Assembly: GCF_030811455.1 (NCBI RefSeq)
Contig: NZ_JAUSQU010000001.1
Location: 1,736,001 to 1,800,000 of the forward strand
Origin: Streptosporangium lutulentum
GTDB taxonomy: Bacteria; Actinomycetota; Actinomycetes; Streptosporangiales; Streptosporangiaceae
Direction: 5' to 3'
Length of the DNA stretch: 64,000 bases
Shown here: positions 44,696 to 53,803 of the stretch, piece by piece
How the letters are laid out: every line of letters starts with the position of its first letter
Numbering within the stretch: the first letter of the stretch is position 1
The notes under the pieces: model-generated
What the model was told of the DNA's origin: nothing
The model's input: only the letters and a program-made list of their open reading frames with translations
Database searches by the model: none
Position numbers and translations under genes: made by a program

Positions 44696-45110
44696 TCACT
44701 GCCGCACCGTGAGCAGGGGTGCCGTCAACGGGCCGAGGAACGATGGGCCGTCATTGGCGGTACGGGCTCAGTCCGGGAGCGGCCGTAGTGTGGCCGTCGG
44801 CTCGAAGAGGCGGTCCAGGTGGTAGTCGATGATCGCGGTGGCGGCTCCGTTCGTCATGCTGAACCGCGGCAACGGCTGACTTCGGATCGCGAGGGGGCCG
44901 GGATGCCCGATGAACCGGTCGACGCGATCCGGATGGTGCTCGGGCCTGATCTGTCCGCGTGCTGGGGCCGCGGACAGGACATCGTGATGCGGAGACACCG
45001 GACGCTCATGAGGTTCAGGGCGGTCAGCCGGTTCCTCGCAGGCGACGTCGGCCAGGGCCGCGGCGCCGGTGCGATTTTTTGGAACCGTCCGCGATCGCTA
45101 CTGAGATTCT
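44696..45110. other. Intergenic stretch, no convincing gene
   Basis: About 415 bp. A minus-strand remnant at 44768-44857 (MTNGAATAIIDYHLDRLFEP) could be a decayed gene end; nothing else is coherent. Confidence 0.4.
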
Positions 45111-45863
45111 TTACAGGCCGAGGAGCCGCGGCAGGCGTGCGACCGCGCGGACAAGGGCGACCATGTCGTCACCGTGCGCGTCGGGCCAGGTGCTGACGAT
45201 CGGGAAGACCATCTCCCGGCGCAGGCGGTCGTTCTCCCGGTCGGCCAGATCCAGCGCCCTCGTGAGCTGTTCGCCCGTCAGCTCGGTGCAGTAGGCGGGG
45301 GAGCCTGGCTGGATACGCCAGGAGTCCTCGATCGGTCCCGCGTCCACGGCGTCGAAGCCGGTGTCGTCGATCAGATCGCTGACGGTTTTCTTGGCCGCGG
45401 GGTCGGTGCCCGCCACGGGAATGGCGAGACGGCCGGGGGTGCCCTTCGGCGCTCCCTTGTTCTCGAGCGTGTGCTGGGTGAGGGCGTTCCAGGCGCGGAT
45501 GACAGGGCGTCCGAGGCACTCTTCGACCCAGACGCTTTCGGCCTGCCCGTTCTCGATGGCGTCGATCTTTCCGTCGCGGAAGGGGTAGTAGTTGGACGTG
45601 TCGGCGATCACCACGTGGTCCGGCACACGGTCGATGAAGGGCTTGAGGTCGGGGACCTTTCCGAGCGGGGTCGACAGGATGAGTACGTCGACGTCCTGAC
45701 CGGCGTCGGCGGCGGCTACCGCGGTCGCGCCGGTCTCCGTGGCGAGGTCCGTGATCGTCTCGGGCCCTCGTGAGTTCGCCACCCGGACTGAATGTCCAGC
45801 CTTCGTCAGCTTGCGAACCAGGTTGGTCCCGATTGCGCCCGTTCCGATGATTCCGATTTTCAC
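45111..45863 (-). CDS. NADPH-dependent F420 reductase-like NAD(P)-binding protein
   Basis: 250 residues from GTG 45863, AGGAAG upstream. Rossmann start VKIGIIGTGAIGTNLVRKLT, then VRVANSRGPETI (phosphate-binding NSR) and DVDVLILSTPLGKVPDL. The pattern follows the F420:NADPH oxidoreductase group. The GTGA start overlaps the MarR gene stop, so the two are one operon. A few genes away is an LLM-type flavin/F420 oxidoreductase, so shared F420 use is plausible. Substrate not provable from sequence. Confidence 0.75.
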   Translation of the reverse strand: MKIGIIGTGAIGTNLVRKLTKAGHSVRVANSRGPETITDLATETGATAVAAADAGQDVDVLILSTPLGKVPDLKPFIDRVPDHVVIADTSNYYPFRDGKIDAIENGQAESVWVEECLGRPVIRAWNALTQHTLENKGAPKGTPGRLAIPVAGTDPAAKKTVSDLIDDTGFDAVDAGPIEDSWRIQPGSPAYCTELTGEQLTRALDLADRENDRLRREMVFPIVSTWPDAHGDDMVALVRAVARLPRLLGL

Positions 45864-46345
45864 TGCTGTCTTCCTTTCGTGTTGGCTGAGGATTTTGTCG
45901 TCGAGAAGTCGTCGTGACGGACGAGCCTGTCGACGATCTCCCTGACCTTGTCGAGGTCGAAGTCGGGCACCTGACACAGCGCATCGACCTGTTCGCCGAC
46001 CCTCCAGACGTCTTCACGGATGGCCTGGCCGGCGGGGGTGAGATCGACGAGCACGCGGCGCTCGTCTCTGGGGTCGCGCGTCCGCGTGACCATGTCCGAG
46101 GCTTCGAGCCGCTTGACCAGCGGTGTGATCGTGCCGGTGTCCATCCCGAGTTTCTCGCCGAGTTCGCCGACAGAACGTGGTGTGCCGCAGTACAGCACGA
46201 GCATCACCAGATACTGGGGGAACGTCAGGCCCAGGGGTGCGAGGTAGGGCTTGTGGGCTCGGGCCATGCGGTTCGCCGCGCCGTAAAGAGTGAAGGAGAG
46301 CTGCCGGCCGACCGATCGACGTGAGTCCTGGTCCTGCTGTGTCAT
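45860..46345 (-). CDS. MarR-family regulator, OhrR-like but without the N-terminal Cys
   Basis: 161 residues. Winged-helix core: KPYLAPLGLTFPQYLVMLVL, SVGELGEKLGMDTGTITPLV, KRLEASDMVTRTRDPRDERR. The overall match is to OhrR peroxide sensors, but the sensing Cys position reads RQLSFTLYGAAN (Ser in place of Cys). A different ligand or a Cys elsewhere (LYCG) is implied. A palindrome at 46385-46411 upstream may be its operator. Co-transcribed with the reductase. Confidence 0.85.
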   Translation of the reverse strand: MTQQDQDSRRSVGRQLSFTLYGAANRMARAHKPYLAPLGLTFPQYLVMLVLYCGTPRSVGELGEKLGMDTGTITPLVKRLEASDMVTRTRDPRDERRVLVDLTPAGQAIREDVWRVGEQVDALCQVPDFDLDKVREIVDRLVRHDDFSTTKSSANTKGRQQ

Positions 46346-46384
46346 GCCGTCCCCTCATCATCCGGACATACTCTGAAATATTTC

Positions 46385-46411
46385 CTAGCGCGTTAATATA
46401 TAGCGCACTAG
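46385..46411. promoter_or_regulatory. Candidate MarR operator palindrome
   Basis: CTAGCGC...GCGCACTAG with an A/T centre (TTAATATATA), 40 bp upstream of the MarR start. Size and symmetry fit a MarR dimer site. Confidence 0.6.
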
Positions 46412-46712
46412 ATAAAAGCTGTGGCACACCCCCCGGTTCCTGCCGGGTCAGCGTGCCGCGAGAGTCCGCCTGTTGCTCCTCGTAGCAGCGCGGCAGCCGA
46501 GGGGGATGTGCCGGTTCGCTCCGCGGACTCCCCGATTCTCACGTGCTCAGGCCTGCGCCCTTGACCTTCACATCAACGTGAGTGTTCAAGACTTGACGTG
46601 CGGGCTGAGAGCAGCGGAAATCCGCACTCTGCCTGGAAAGCAGGGATGTCTCTGCGGCTCGGCTCAGTTCCCGCGGTGGCCACGACAATCACGACCACAT
46701 CGGAGGTCTCCA

Positions 46713-47693
46713 ATGAGACTCGGACTTCGTCTGCCCCAGAGATTGGGAGTCGACCTACAACACGACCTGGTCGAAGCGGCCAGAACGGCCGAAGCGGCCA
46801 GAACGGCCGAAGCGGCCGGATACGCCAGCTTGTGGACGTACGAACTGCTGCTCTTCCCGGAGACGCCCGTCGAACCGTACGCTCCGCCGGACGTGCCGTG
46901 GCCGGAAAGCGGGCGGCAGGCCGCCGACCCCCTGGCGGTCCTCACGGCAGCGGCGGTGGCGACCGAAGAGGTGCGCCTCGGTACCGCCGTTCTGATCGCC
47001 GCGCTCCACACACCCGTCCAGCTGGCGAAGCAACTGGCCACGATCGATCAGATCAGCGGCGGCCGCGTGATCGCGGGTATGGGCGTCGGCTGGTCCACCG
47101 ACGGATTCCAGGCCGCCGGCGCCACCCGAGCGGATCGCGGCCGTTTCCTCGACGAGACGCTGGACGTCTTCGACGCCGTGTGGGGGCCGGATCCGGTGAC
47201 CTTCCGGGGTCCTCGCGTCGTCATCGACAACGCCTCGGTCCTGCCCAAGCCCGTTTCGAAAATCCCCGTGATGCTCGGCGGCGGTGCCAGCAACCTGGGC
47301 CGCGGCACCAGCTCCAATGCTCTGCGGCGCATCGCCGAACGCGCGGACGGCTGGCTGCCGCTACTCACCACACCCGGGCCGGCCGGAGCCGCAGAACTGC
47401 GCGCGAGCTGGGACCGCATCCGGCACATGGCTTCCGAGTACGGCCGGGACACGAGCCGGATGGAGATGGTCGTGGTGGGAAACGTCACCTTCACCGACCG
47501 TCCGGCAGGACCTGACCGATCGGCGTTCGCCGGCACCCTCGACCAGATCATGGATGACATCCACACGGCCGCGGAGGCGGGCGCGGACGAGCTGATCGTG
47601 GATTTGAATCTGCAGGACTGGTTCACCGGCACCCGGCGGATGCTTGAGACGGCGGTGGAGATCCGTGCGCGAGCCGTAGCCGCCGGTGTTTGA
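46713..47693 (+). CDS. LLM-class flavin/F420-dependent oxidoreductase
   Basis: 326 residues from ATG 46713, GGAGG upstream. Luciferase-like TIM barrel: MRLGLRLPQRLGVDLQHDLV, VRLGTAVLIAALHTPVQLAK, TIDQISGGRVIAGMGVGWST, KIPVMLGGGA. Codons 21-36 contain an 18-bp tandem duplication (AEAARTAEAARTAEAAG) that lengthens the first helix. May use F420H2 supplied by the neighbouring reductase (inference). Confidence 0.88.
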   Translation: MRLGLRLPQRLGVDLQHDLVEAARTAEAARTAEAAGYASLWTYELLLFPETPVEPYAPPDVPWPESGRQAADPLAVLTAAAVATEEVRLGTAVLIAALHTPVQLAKQLATIDQISGGRVIAGMGVGWSTDGFQAAGATRADRGRFLDETLDVFDAVWGPDPVTFRGPRVVIDNASVLPKPVSKIPVMLGGGASNLGRGTSSNALRRIAERADGWLPLLTTPGPAGAAELRASWDRIRHMASEYGRDTSRMEMVVVGNVTFTDRPAGPDRSAFAGTLDQIMDDIHTAAEAGADELIVDLNLQDWFTGTRRMLETAVEIRARAVAAGV

Positions 47694-47916
47694 CGCCTGC
47701 GCCCGCCTGGCTCTCACCGACTTCGGCGTCTGAAAACGTGTTTGAGAGCTGATCATCGGCTTCAGGGGGCCCGTTCGCGTGGGCGCGGTCCGGGCCACTG
47801 GACGGGGTGTCCCCAGGGGATGCGCCGCGGCAGCGTGCTGATCGCCGCCCACCGGACCGTCGCCTCGCTCGTCGGTGCCTGCCGCTCATGGTCGCGGGCC
47901 GGCCGCCGGTGCGGCG

Positions 47917-48180
47917 TCAGCCAGGTCGGCGCCCGCTCGACCTGAGGCGTGGTGCCTCGATGTTCTCGACCATCTCGGTGTGCCCACCCGTTTGAGGAGA
48001 GATCGGCCGCTCGGCCGCCAATTGAGCGAGGGCAAGCAGCAGGAGTTCGCTGCTGGACCAGTCGGCGCGGTCGCCGCGGCCCAGTTCCACCACGCGCCGC
48101 ATGACCTCATCGGGGGCGAAGCCCAGCGTGGCGGCGATGCGTTTGGCGGCATGCAGAAGTTCATGGTCTCGGGCCGTCAT
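47917..48180 (-). CDS. Hypothetical protein
   Basis: 87 residues. Helical: ELLHAAKRIAATLGFAPDEV, MRRVVELGRGDRADWSSSEL, LLALAQLAAE. Might be a small regulator. No family recognised. The 220 bp to its left (47694-47916) show no gene. Confidence 0.5.
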   Translation of the reverse strand: MTARDHELLHAAKRIAATLGFAPDEVMRRVVELGRGDRADWSSSELLLLALAQLAAERPISPQTGGHTEMVENIEAPRLRSSGRRPG

Positions 48181-48366
48181 GGGGTGACCTACTCTTCGGT
48201 GCGGCTCCGGCGGGTAACGCCCTCGGCGAAGATCTGGCCGAGCTTGTCGTTGGCGTCGAGCCTACAGACCACCACAGATGACGTCCGGTGGCGTGAGCCG
48301 GGCCCTTGGAGCGATCCATATGCGAGTTTCGCCGAAGGGTGCAAGCATCGCCGGACGATCTGAAAG

Positions 48367-49104
48367 GTGAATGACTTGAGTGAGCCCGCGGTTCGGCCGA
48401 ACGAGACGACGGTGCCGTTGATGCCGTGCGCGTCGGTGGAGGAGACCCTGACGTTCTATGAGGCGCTGGGATTCGAGGCGACCTACAAACAGAGCAAGCC
48501 CTATGTATATCTGGCGCTGCAGTGGAGCGGGTTCCAGCTGCACTTCGGCCCGGCGCCCAAGGGCCTGGATCCGGCCCGGGAGGAGTCCGGAGGCTGCCTG
48601 GTCATGGTCGACGCCGTGGCGCCGTACCACGCGGCGTTCGTCGCGGCGATGCGCCGGGTCTACGGGAAAGTGCTGAGTTCCGGCCTCCCGCGGATCACCC
48701 GTTACCGGCCCGGCGCGTCCCGGTTCACGCTGATGGATCCGTCTGGAAACTCGATCATATTCATCCAGAACGAGGAGCCCGCCGAGCTGGAGTATGGCGG
48801 CTCGAAGAAGCTGAAGGGTCTGGCCAGGGCGCTCGACAACGCCCGGATCCTGCGCGAGTTCAAGAACGATGATCTGCAGGCCTTCCGCGCGCTCAAGTCC
48901 GCGGTGCGCAGGCACGGCGCGGACGCCGCGGTGGTCGAGCGGGCCATCGCCCTGTGCCACCTCATCGACTTGGCCATGGTCCTCGGCGAGCCCATCGATC
49001 CCTGGCTCACCGATCTGCGCGGTCTGGAGCTCACCATCGACGACAGGCAACGCATCGAGTCGGAACTCGGGCATCTCGCCGGACTTCAGGAGTGGCTCCC
49101 CTAA
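48367..49104 (+). CDS. VOC-superfamily (glyoxalase/bleomycin-resistance) protein
   Basis: 245 residues. The N-terminal half is one VOC module (VEETLTFYEALGFEATYKQS, WSGFQLHFGP, ASRFTLMDPSGNSIIFIQNE). The C-terminal half is an added helical domain (LKGLARALDNARILREFKND, AVVERAIALCHLIDLAMVLG). Metal-binding or ligand-binding role; substrate unknown. Confidence 0.82.
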   Translation: MNDLSEPAVRPNETTVPLMPCASVEETLTFYEALGFEATYKQSKPYVYLALQWSGFQLHFGPAPKGLDPAREESGGCLVMVDAVAPYHAAFVAAMRRVYGKVLSSGLPRITRYRPGASRFTLMDPSGNSIIFIQNEEPAELEYGGSKKLKGLARALDNARILREFKNDDLQAFRALKSAVRRHGADAAVVERAIALCHLIDLAMVLGEPIDPWLTDLRGLELTIDDRQRIESELGHLAGLQEWLP

Positions 49105-49218
49105 GCTTCGCTTTCAACATGGTTCCGGCCTCGGCGTCCACCGCTGAGTGGTCGAGCAGACAATCGCTCTGCTGCACCGGTTCCGTCGGCCACGCATTCG
49201 CCGGGAGTGACACCGGTC

Positions 49219-49605
49219 CTATCTCAGCAGGCGCGGGCCCGGTGCCGCGTCGTGTCCCTGGCGTGCTTGAAGCAGCGCGGGGAGGTGATCTTTGCTCCAG
49301 GCGCGGGCGGCCTCGATGAGGGTCAGCAGGCTGCGTCCCAGCGGAGTCAGTTCGTACTCGACTCGGGGTGGGTTCTCGTCGTAGGCGGTGCGCGTCACCA
49401 GACCATCGCGCTCCATCGCCCGCAGGGTCTGGGTGAGAACCTTCGGGGTGATGCCGCGTAGCGGGCCCTTGAGCTCGTTGAATCGTCGCCGGCCTCCTTC
49501 GAGGCAGAGCACGACCATTCCGGTCCACTTGTCGCCGATGTGAATCGGCATGGCGCTGGACGGGCACACGGGGTCGAACATCTCCGGGTCCAAGGGCTCG
49601 GCCAT
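49219..49605 (-). CDS. HxlR-family transcriptional regulator
   Basis: 128 residues from ATG 49605. HxlR core: IGDKWTGMVVLCLEGGRRRF, NELKGPLRGITPKVLTQTLR, AMERDGLVTRTAYDENPPRV, EYELTPLGRSLLTLIE. A Cys near the start (DPVCPSS) is at the redox-sensing place of this family. Divergent from the NAD(P)-binding protein it probably regulates. Confidence 0.9.
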   Translation of the reverse strand: MAEPLDPEMFDPVCPSSAMPIHIGDKWTGMVVLCLEGGRRRFNELKGPLRGITPKVLTQTLRAMERDGLVTRTAYDENPPRVEYELTPLGRSLLTLIEAARAWSKDHLPALLQARQGHDAAPGPRLLR

Positions 49606-49633
49606 GAACGCGAGGCTATCCCAGTATCGTTGA

Positions 49634-49657
49634 GGTAACCAGTATCTGCTGGATACC
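49634..49657. promoter_or_regulatory. Candidate HxlR operator
   Basis: GGTAACCAG tatctg CTGGATACC: 8-bp matching arms, in the 94-bp spacer between the divergent genes. CAGTATC also recurs at 49622. Confidence 0.65.
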
Positions 49658-49699
49658 GTCTCGTCCTGGACGCGAAATACGCAGCCAGAGGGGAACGGT

Positions 49700-50365
49700 A
49701 TGAGCAGCATCGTCATCTTCGGAGCGGGCGGCCGGGCTGGACGGGCCGTCACGGCCGAGGCGCGTGGCCGTGGGCATCAGGTCATCGCCGTGGTCCGGGA
49801 GCCGGCCAAGTACGGTGACCTCGTGGCGGAGGGCGTCTCGGTGATGCAGGGCGATGTCACGGACGCAGAACGAATCTCCTCGATTGTTCGCGGCCACAAG
49901 GCCGTGATTCACGCGGTAACGCCATTCAACGGGCCGGAACAGGGTTTCGCCGACCTCGACCCGGAATTCTTCGTCAAGGCCGCCGACGCCCTGCTTCACA
50001 GCCTGGCCGAAACGGGTGTTCCCAGGCTCCTGGTGGTGGGTCTGTTCGCGAACCTCAAAGACGCCGACGGGCGTCCGGTGATGGACGACCCTTCGGTCTT
50101 CCCGGCGGAGATCCGGCCGTTCGCCGCGGCGCACACCGCCGGCCTGGACCGGCTCAAAGCGCAGGACGCGGTGGTCGACTGGCTCATGCTCACCCCGCCC
50201 GCGCGGCTGGAGTGGGACGGCCTCAGAACGGGCCGCTACCGACTCGGGGGAGAGACCGCGCCGCCGGCATCGGCGCATCTGTCCTACGCAGACCTCGCGG
50301 TGGCGATGATCGATGAAATCGAAACGCCGCAGCACCACCGCACCCGCGTCTCGGTTTTCACCTGA
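49700..50365 (+). CDS. NAD(P)H-binding atypical SDR-family protein
   Basis: 221 residues. Glycine motif SSIVIFGAGGRAGRAVTAEA, then VIAVVREPAKYGDLVAEGVS and GDVTDAERISSIVRGHKAVI. Same layout as YhfK/BVR-type NAD(P)-binding proteins regulated by HxlR factors. Substrate unknown. Confidence 0.85.
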   Translation: MSSIVIFGAGGRAGRAVTAEARGRGHQVIAVVREPAKYGDLVAEGVSVMQGDVTDAERISSIVRGHKAVIHAVTPFNGPEQGFADLDPEFFVKAADALLHSLAETGVPRLLVVGLFANLKDADGRPVMDDPSVFPAEIRPFAAAHTAGLDRLKAQDAVVDWLMLTPPARLEWDGLRTGRYRLGGETAPPASAHLSYADLAVAMIDEIETPQHHRTRVSVFT

Positions 50366-50480
50366 GCAGTACCAACCAGGCGACCGACCGGACAGGCCCT
50401 CGCCCACACCCAACAGGAAGCCCCAGGCCAGACCCCCGGTAGGCGGCGCACACGAGCCGACGCCGACGTGTTCAGGCTCT

Positions 50481-51599
50481 CTACCGCGTCAAAGCTGCGG
50501 ACCAGGACCGTACCTGCTGGGCGAGAGCGGCCACATGCTCGGGGGGTGTGGTCTTGACGATTCCGTGTCCGAGATTGAACACGAACGGGCCACCACCAAG
50601 CGCGTTCAGGATGCGGTCTGTTTCCGCGTGGAGCGCAGGCCCGCCCGCGACCAGGAGCTGGGGGGCGAGGTTGCCCTGCACGCACCGGCCGAGCTCGTGC
50701 TGCACCTTCTGCGCGGCCCACTCCACAGGTACTGTCGAGTCGAGCCCGACGCAGTCCACGCCGGTCGCCTCGGCGAAGCCGTTGTAGGCGAGCCCCGCGC
50801 CGCGCGGAAAGGCGATGATGGGAACACTCGGATGCTTCGCCTTCAGCGCCGCGACGATGGCGGCGACCGGCGTGACGCACCAACGCTGGAACAGCGGGTC
50901 GGGGAGTATTCCGGCCCAGCTCTCGAAGAGTTGGATCGCTTCGGCACCCGCCTGAATCTGACGGTCCAAGAACTCGATGATGGCCGCCGTGAGCAGGTCG
51001 ATCAGGGGTTGGAACCCCTCCGGATCGCTCAGCGCCCACTGCTTGACGATGGAGTGCTCTGAGCCGCCGCCGCCGCGCCCTTCGACCATGTAAGTCGCGA
51101 CCGTCCACGGCGCACCGGCATAGCCGATCAACGTGACCTCGTCAGGCAATGCGCGAGTGAGTTGTCTGACGGTCTCATAGATCGGGGCCAGTTCTTCGTG
51201 CAAGCGGGACGCGCTCAAGAACTCGGTGATGTCCGACGTCGAACGGATCGGGGGCGTGAGGACGGGGCCGTCACCGACCCGGTACTCCAAGGTCTGCCCC
51301 AACGCCGCCGCGATCTGGGGAAGATCTGCGAACAGGATCGCGGCGTCGAGCGTGAAACGGCGGAGCGGTTGCAAGGTGACCTCGACCGCATGCTCGGGCG
51401 AATTGCACAGCCCCACCATCCCGCCCGCAGCCTCGCGGACGTCGTGGTACTCCGGCAGATAGCGTCCGGCCTGCCGCATGAGCCAGATCGGTGGTCGCTC
51501 GGTGCGCTCGCCCGCAAGCGCACGCAACAGCAGCTTCTTCGGCCGCGCCTCACCCGCCACGTGATCGACGTCCGACTCTTCCCGTATATCGACGCCCAC
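50481..51599 (-). CDS. hemE: Uroporphyrinogen decarboxylase
   Basis: 372 residues. Converts uroporphyrinogen III to coproporphyrinogen III in heme synthesis. Signature motifs: RPPIWLMRQAGRYLPEYHDV, AILFADLPQI, LIGYAGAPWTVATYMVEGRG, and GGPFVFNLGHGIVKTTPPEH. Complete and intact. Confidence 0.95.
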   Translation of the reverse strand: MGVDIREESDVDHVAGEARPKKLLLRALAGERTERPPIWLMRQAGRYLPEYHDVREAAGGMVGLCNSPEHAVEVTLQPLRRFTLDAAILFADLPQIAAALGQTLEYRVGDGPVLTPPIRSTSDITEFLSASRLHEELAPIYETVRQLTRALPDEVTLIGYAGAPWTVATYMVEGRGGGGSEHSIVKQWALSDPEGFQPLIDLLTAAIIEFLDRQIQAGAEAIQLFESWAGILPDPLFQRWCVTPVAAIVAALKAKHPSVPIIAFPRGAGLAYNGFAEATGVDCVGLDSTVPVEWAAQKVQHELGRCVQGNLAPQLLVAGGPALHAETDRILNALGGGPFVFNLGHGIVKTTPPEHVAALAQQVRSWSAALTR

Positions 51600-51955
51600 G
51601 CTCTTCCGTCCTGTCCGGATACACGAGCCCCAACCAGCCCGATCAGCACACGCACCCCTACAAGTGAAGGTGCGCCACCAACCTACCTACGCCCACCACC
51701 TGGAACGGTCAGAGCACGGTCGACAGACCGGTGATCGACAACACAGCGACGTGACGGGGCCTGTGGAGGCGCGGTTCGGTCGGTCTTCTGACCGGGAGAC
51801 GGGCCCAGGCGCGGGACGGACAACAAAACGTTCTGAGATTTTCCGAAGTTTTTGTTATCCACCCGTGGCCTGCGGGTCTCCTATGTAGCGGCGCTCACAC
51901 GCGCCGCCAGACGTCCCCTCCATGACTTTCCAACATGACAAGGACTTCATTCACT
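51600..51955. other. Intergenic spacer, no gene seen
   Basis: About 350 bp between divergent hemE and the secreted DUF1996-type protein; should hold both promoters. No recognisable boxes. Confidence 0.45.
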
Positions 51956-53473
51956 ATGAGTACAACCGCCTCGCGCGGCATACGAGCTGGACGCGCGTCC
52001 GTCGTACGTCAGGTCCGCCGCTTGTCGCTGGCCGGTGTTCTCGTCGGCCTTCTGGGCACCTCCGTGGTGAGCGTCGCCTCCCCGGCCGCCGCGGCCGAGG
52101 TGCCCCTCTCGCAGGGCCGTAACGCCGTCGCCTCCTCTGCGGAGCGCGGTGACCTGTCGGGCGCAGCCGCCGTCGACGGCAAGACCAGCACTCGCTGGTC
52201 CAGCAAGTTCAGCGACCCGCAGTGGCTCTCGGTCGACCTCGGCAAGTCCACCGCGATCAAGAAGATCGTCATCAACTGGGAGAACGCCTACGCCAAGGCG
52301 TTCCAGATCCAGACCGCCGCCGGCGGCAACGGCCCCTGGGAGACGGTGTACAGCACCACGGCGGGCAAGGGCGGCGTCCAGACCGTCAACGTGTCGGCCA
52401 ACGGCCGGTTCGTGCGGCTGTACACGACCAAGCGGTCCGGCCAGTACGGCGTCTCGCTGTGGGAGTTCCAGGTCTTCGGCACCGGCTCGGGCACCTCGAA
52501 CCCGCCGGCCACGCCGAAGCCCAGCACCACCCCGACCACCCCGGCCACGCCGAAGCCCAGCGGCACCCCGACCACGCCGACCACGCCGAAGCCCAGTGCC
52601 ACCCCGACCACTCCCACGCCTGCCGGCGGCTGGGTGCCGGTGAACCAGGCCGAGTGGAAGAAGACCCTGGACGCGTACAACAAGGTCGCGCCCGAAGCGG
52701 TTCCCGCGGGAATCGTGCGAGTCCCCGAGTTCCAGACCAACTGCGAAGTCGCCAACGAGGCCAAGGACGACCCGGTCGTGCTGCCCGGCCTGGTCGGCGC
52801 CTCCCACATGCACACCTTCTTCGGCCCGAAGGTGAACGCGAACACCACGGTGGACGACCTCTTCGCGAGTCCCACGAACTGCGACGCTCCCGGGGACCAC
52901 AGCGCCTACTGGGCGCCGACCCTGCTGCGTAACGGCAAGACGGTCCCGATGAAGAACTTCCGCGTGTACTACGGCTCCCGACTCAAGGACCCGTCGACGG
53001 TCAAGCCTTTCCCGCCGGGCCTGGTCATGGTGCAGGGTGACGCGAAGCGTCAGGTCGCGACGCCGAAGGGTGCCTCCGGCCAGTTCTGGTGCGCCGGCAG
53101 CGCCGAGACCGGCCGCAGCGCCGACGGCAACTGGCCCGTCTGCGCCCCGGGTGGCAACCTGATCTACCAGCTGACCTTCCAGGACTGCTGGGACGGCAAG
53201 AACATCGACTCGCCCGACCACAAGTCGCACATGGGTCCGGCCAAGGACGGCGCCTGCACCGGCGCCTACCCGGTCGCGGTCCCCAACCTCTCGTTCATGC
53301 TCGGCTACGACTCCCTCGGCGGCAGCGGCCTGTCGCTGTCGTCGGGCCTGCCGTCCTCGATTCACGGTGACTTCATGAACGCATGGAAGCCGGAGAACCT
53401 CGGCGCGCTCGTGAAGGTCTGCATCAACGCGAAGGCCAAGTGCGGCACCACGCCGGGCTGGAAGAAGAACTAA
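51956..53473 (+). CDS. Secreted protein: F5/8 type C (discoidin) plus DUF1996
   Basis: 505 residues from ATG 51956 (an in-frame ATG at 51935 adds seven). Long Arg-rich signal peptide, hydrophobic core LAGVLVGLLGTSVVSVASPA ending AAAA. A discoidin domain follows (residues about 55-165: AVDGKTSTRWSSKFSDPQWL, SVDLGKSTAIKKIVINWENA). Next is a TPKPS-type Pro/Thr linker of three repeats, then DUF1996 (GASHMHTFFGPKVNAN, DHSAYWAPTLLRNGKTV, FQDCWDGKNIDSPDH). An extracellular carbohydrate- or surface-binding protein is likely. A 19-bp hairpin terminator follows. Confidence 0.9.
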   Translation: MSTTASRGIRAGRASVVRQVRRLSLAGVLVGLLGTSVVSVASPAAAAEVPLSQGRNAVASSAERGDLSGAAAVDGKTSTRWSSKFSDPQWLSVDLGKSTAIKKIVINWENAYAKAFQIQTAAGGNGPWETVYSTTAGKGGVQTVNVSANGRFVRLYTTKRSGQYGVSLWEFQVFGTGSGTSNPPATPKPSTTPTTPATPKPSGTPTTPTTPKPSATPTTPTPAGGWVPVNQAEWKKTLDAYNKVAPEAVPAGIVRVPEFQTNCEVANEAKDDPVVLPGLVGASHMHTFFGPKVNANTTVDDLFASPTNCDAPGDHSAYWAPTLLRNGKTVPMKNFRVYYGSRLKDPSTVKPFPPGLVMVQGDAKRQVATPKGASGQFWCAGSAETGRSADGNWPVCAPGGNLIYQLTFQDCWDGKNIDSPDHKSHMGPAKDGACTGAYPVAVPNLSFMLGYDSLGGSGLSLSSGLPSSIHGDFMNAWKPENLGALVKVCINAKAKCGTTPGWKKN

Positions 53474-53491
53474 TCAATCCACGCATTACGT

Positions 53492-53534
53492 GCCGTGCCG
53501 GTGATCCCGCGAAAAGCGGGATCACCGGCACGGC
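53492..53534 (+). terminator. Very strong hairpin terminator
   Basis: 19 perfect pairs (53492-53510 with 53516-53534), loop GAAAA. Confidence 0.85.
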
Positions 53535-53629
53535 ATGCGTAGTTGTGATCGATCAACGGCCGCGCCGCCCGGTACGCCACGTCGGCGCAGATGCCCTGGC
53601 TTTACGCGGTTGCTGGTAGGTTCTCGCGC

Positions 53630-53725
53630 GGAGGTGTCTGGGCGCCTGGTGGCCCCCGCGGTCTTCAAAACCGACGAGGCCGAGGTTCTCGGCCTGGCGG
53701 GTTCGATTCCCGTCCGCCTCCGCCA
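53630..53725 (+). tRNA. selC: tRNA-Sec (anticodon TCA)
   Basis: 96 nt ending GCCTCCGCCA with CCA encoded. Acceptor GGAGGTG pairs with CGCCTCC. Anticodon stem CGGT / ACCG with loop CTTCAAA, anticodon TCA at 53665-53667. Long variable arm GAGGCCGAGGTTCTCGGCCT, and T arm GCGGGTTCGATTCCCGT. Size and long arm are diagnostic for selenocysteine tRNA. Confidence 0.95.
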
Positions 53726-53803
53726 CCGGAGAGGCGATACGCGCGGTTCGGCCTGGACAAGGCGGCCGGTCGGCGTTCGACCGGCTCCCTCGCGAGGCGG
53801 CCT

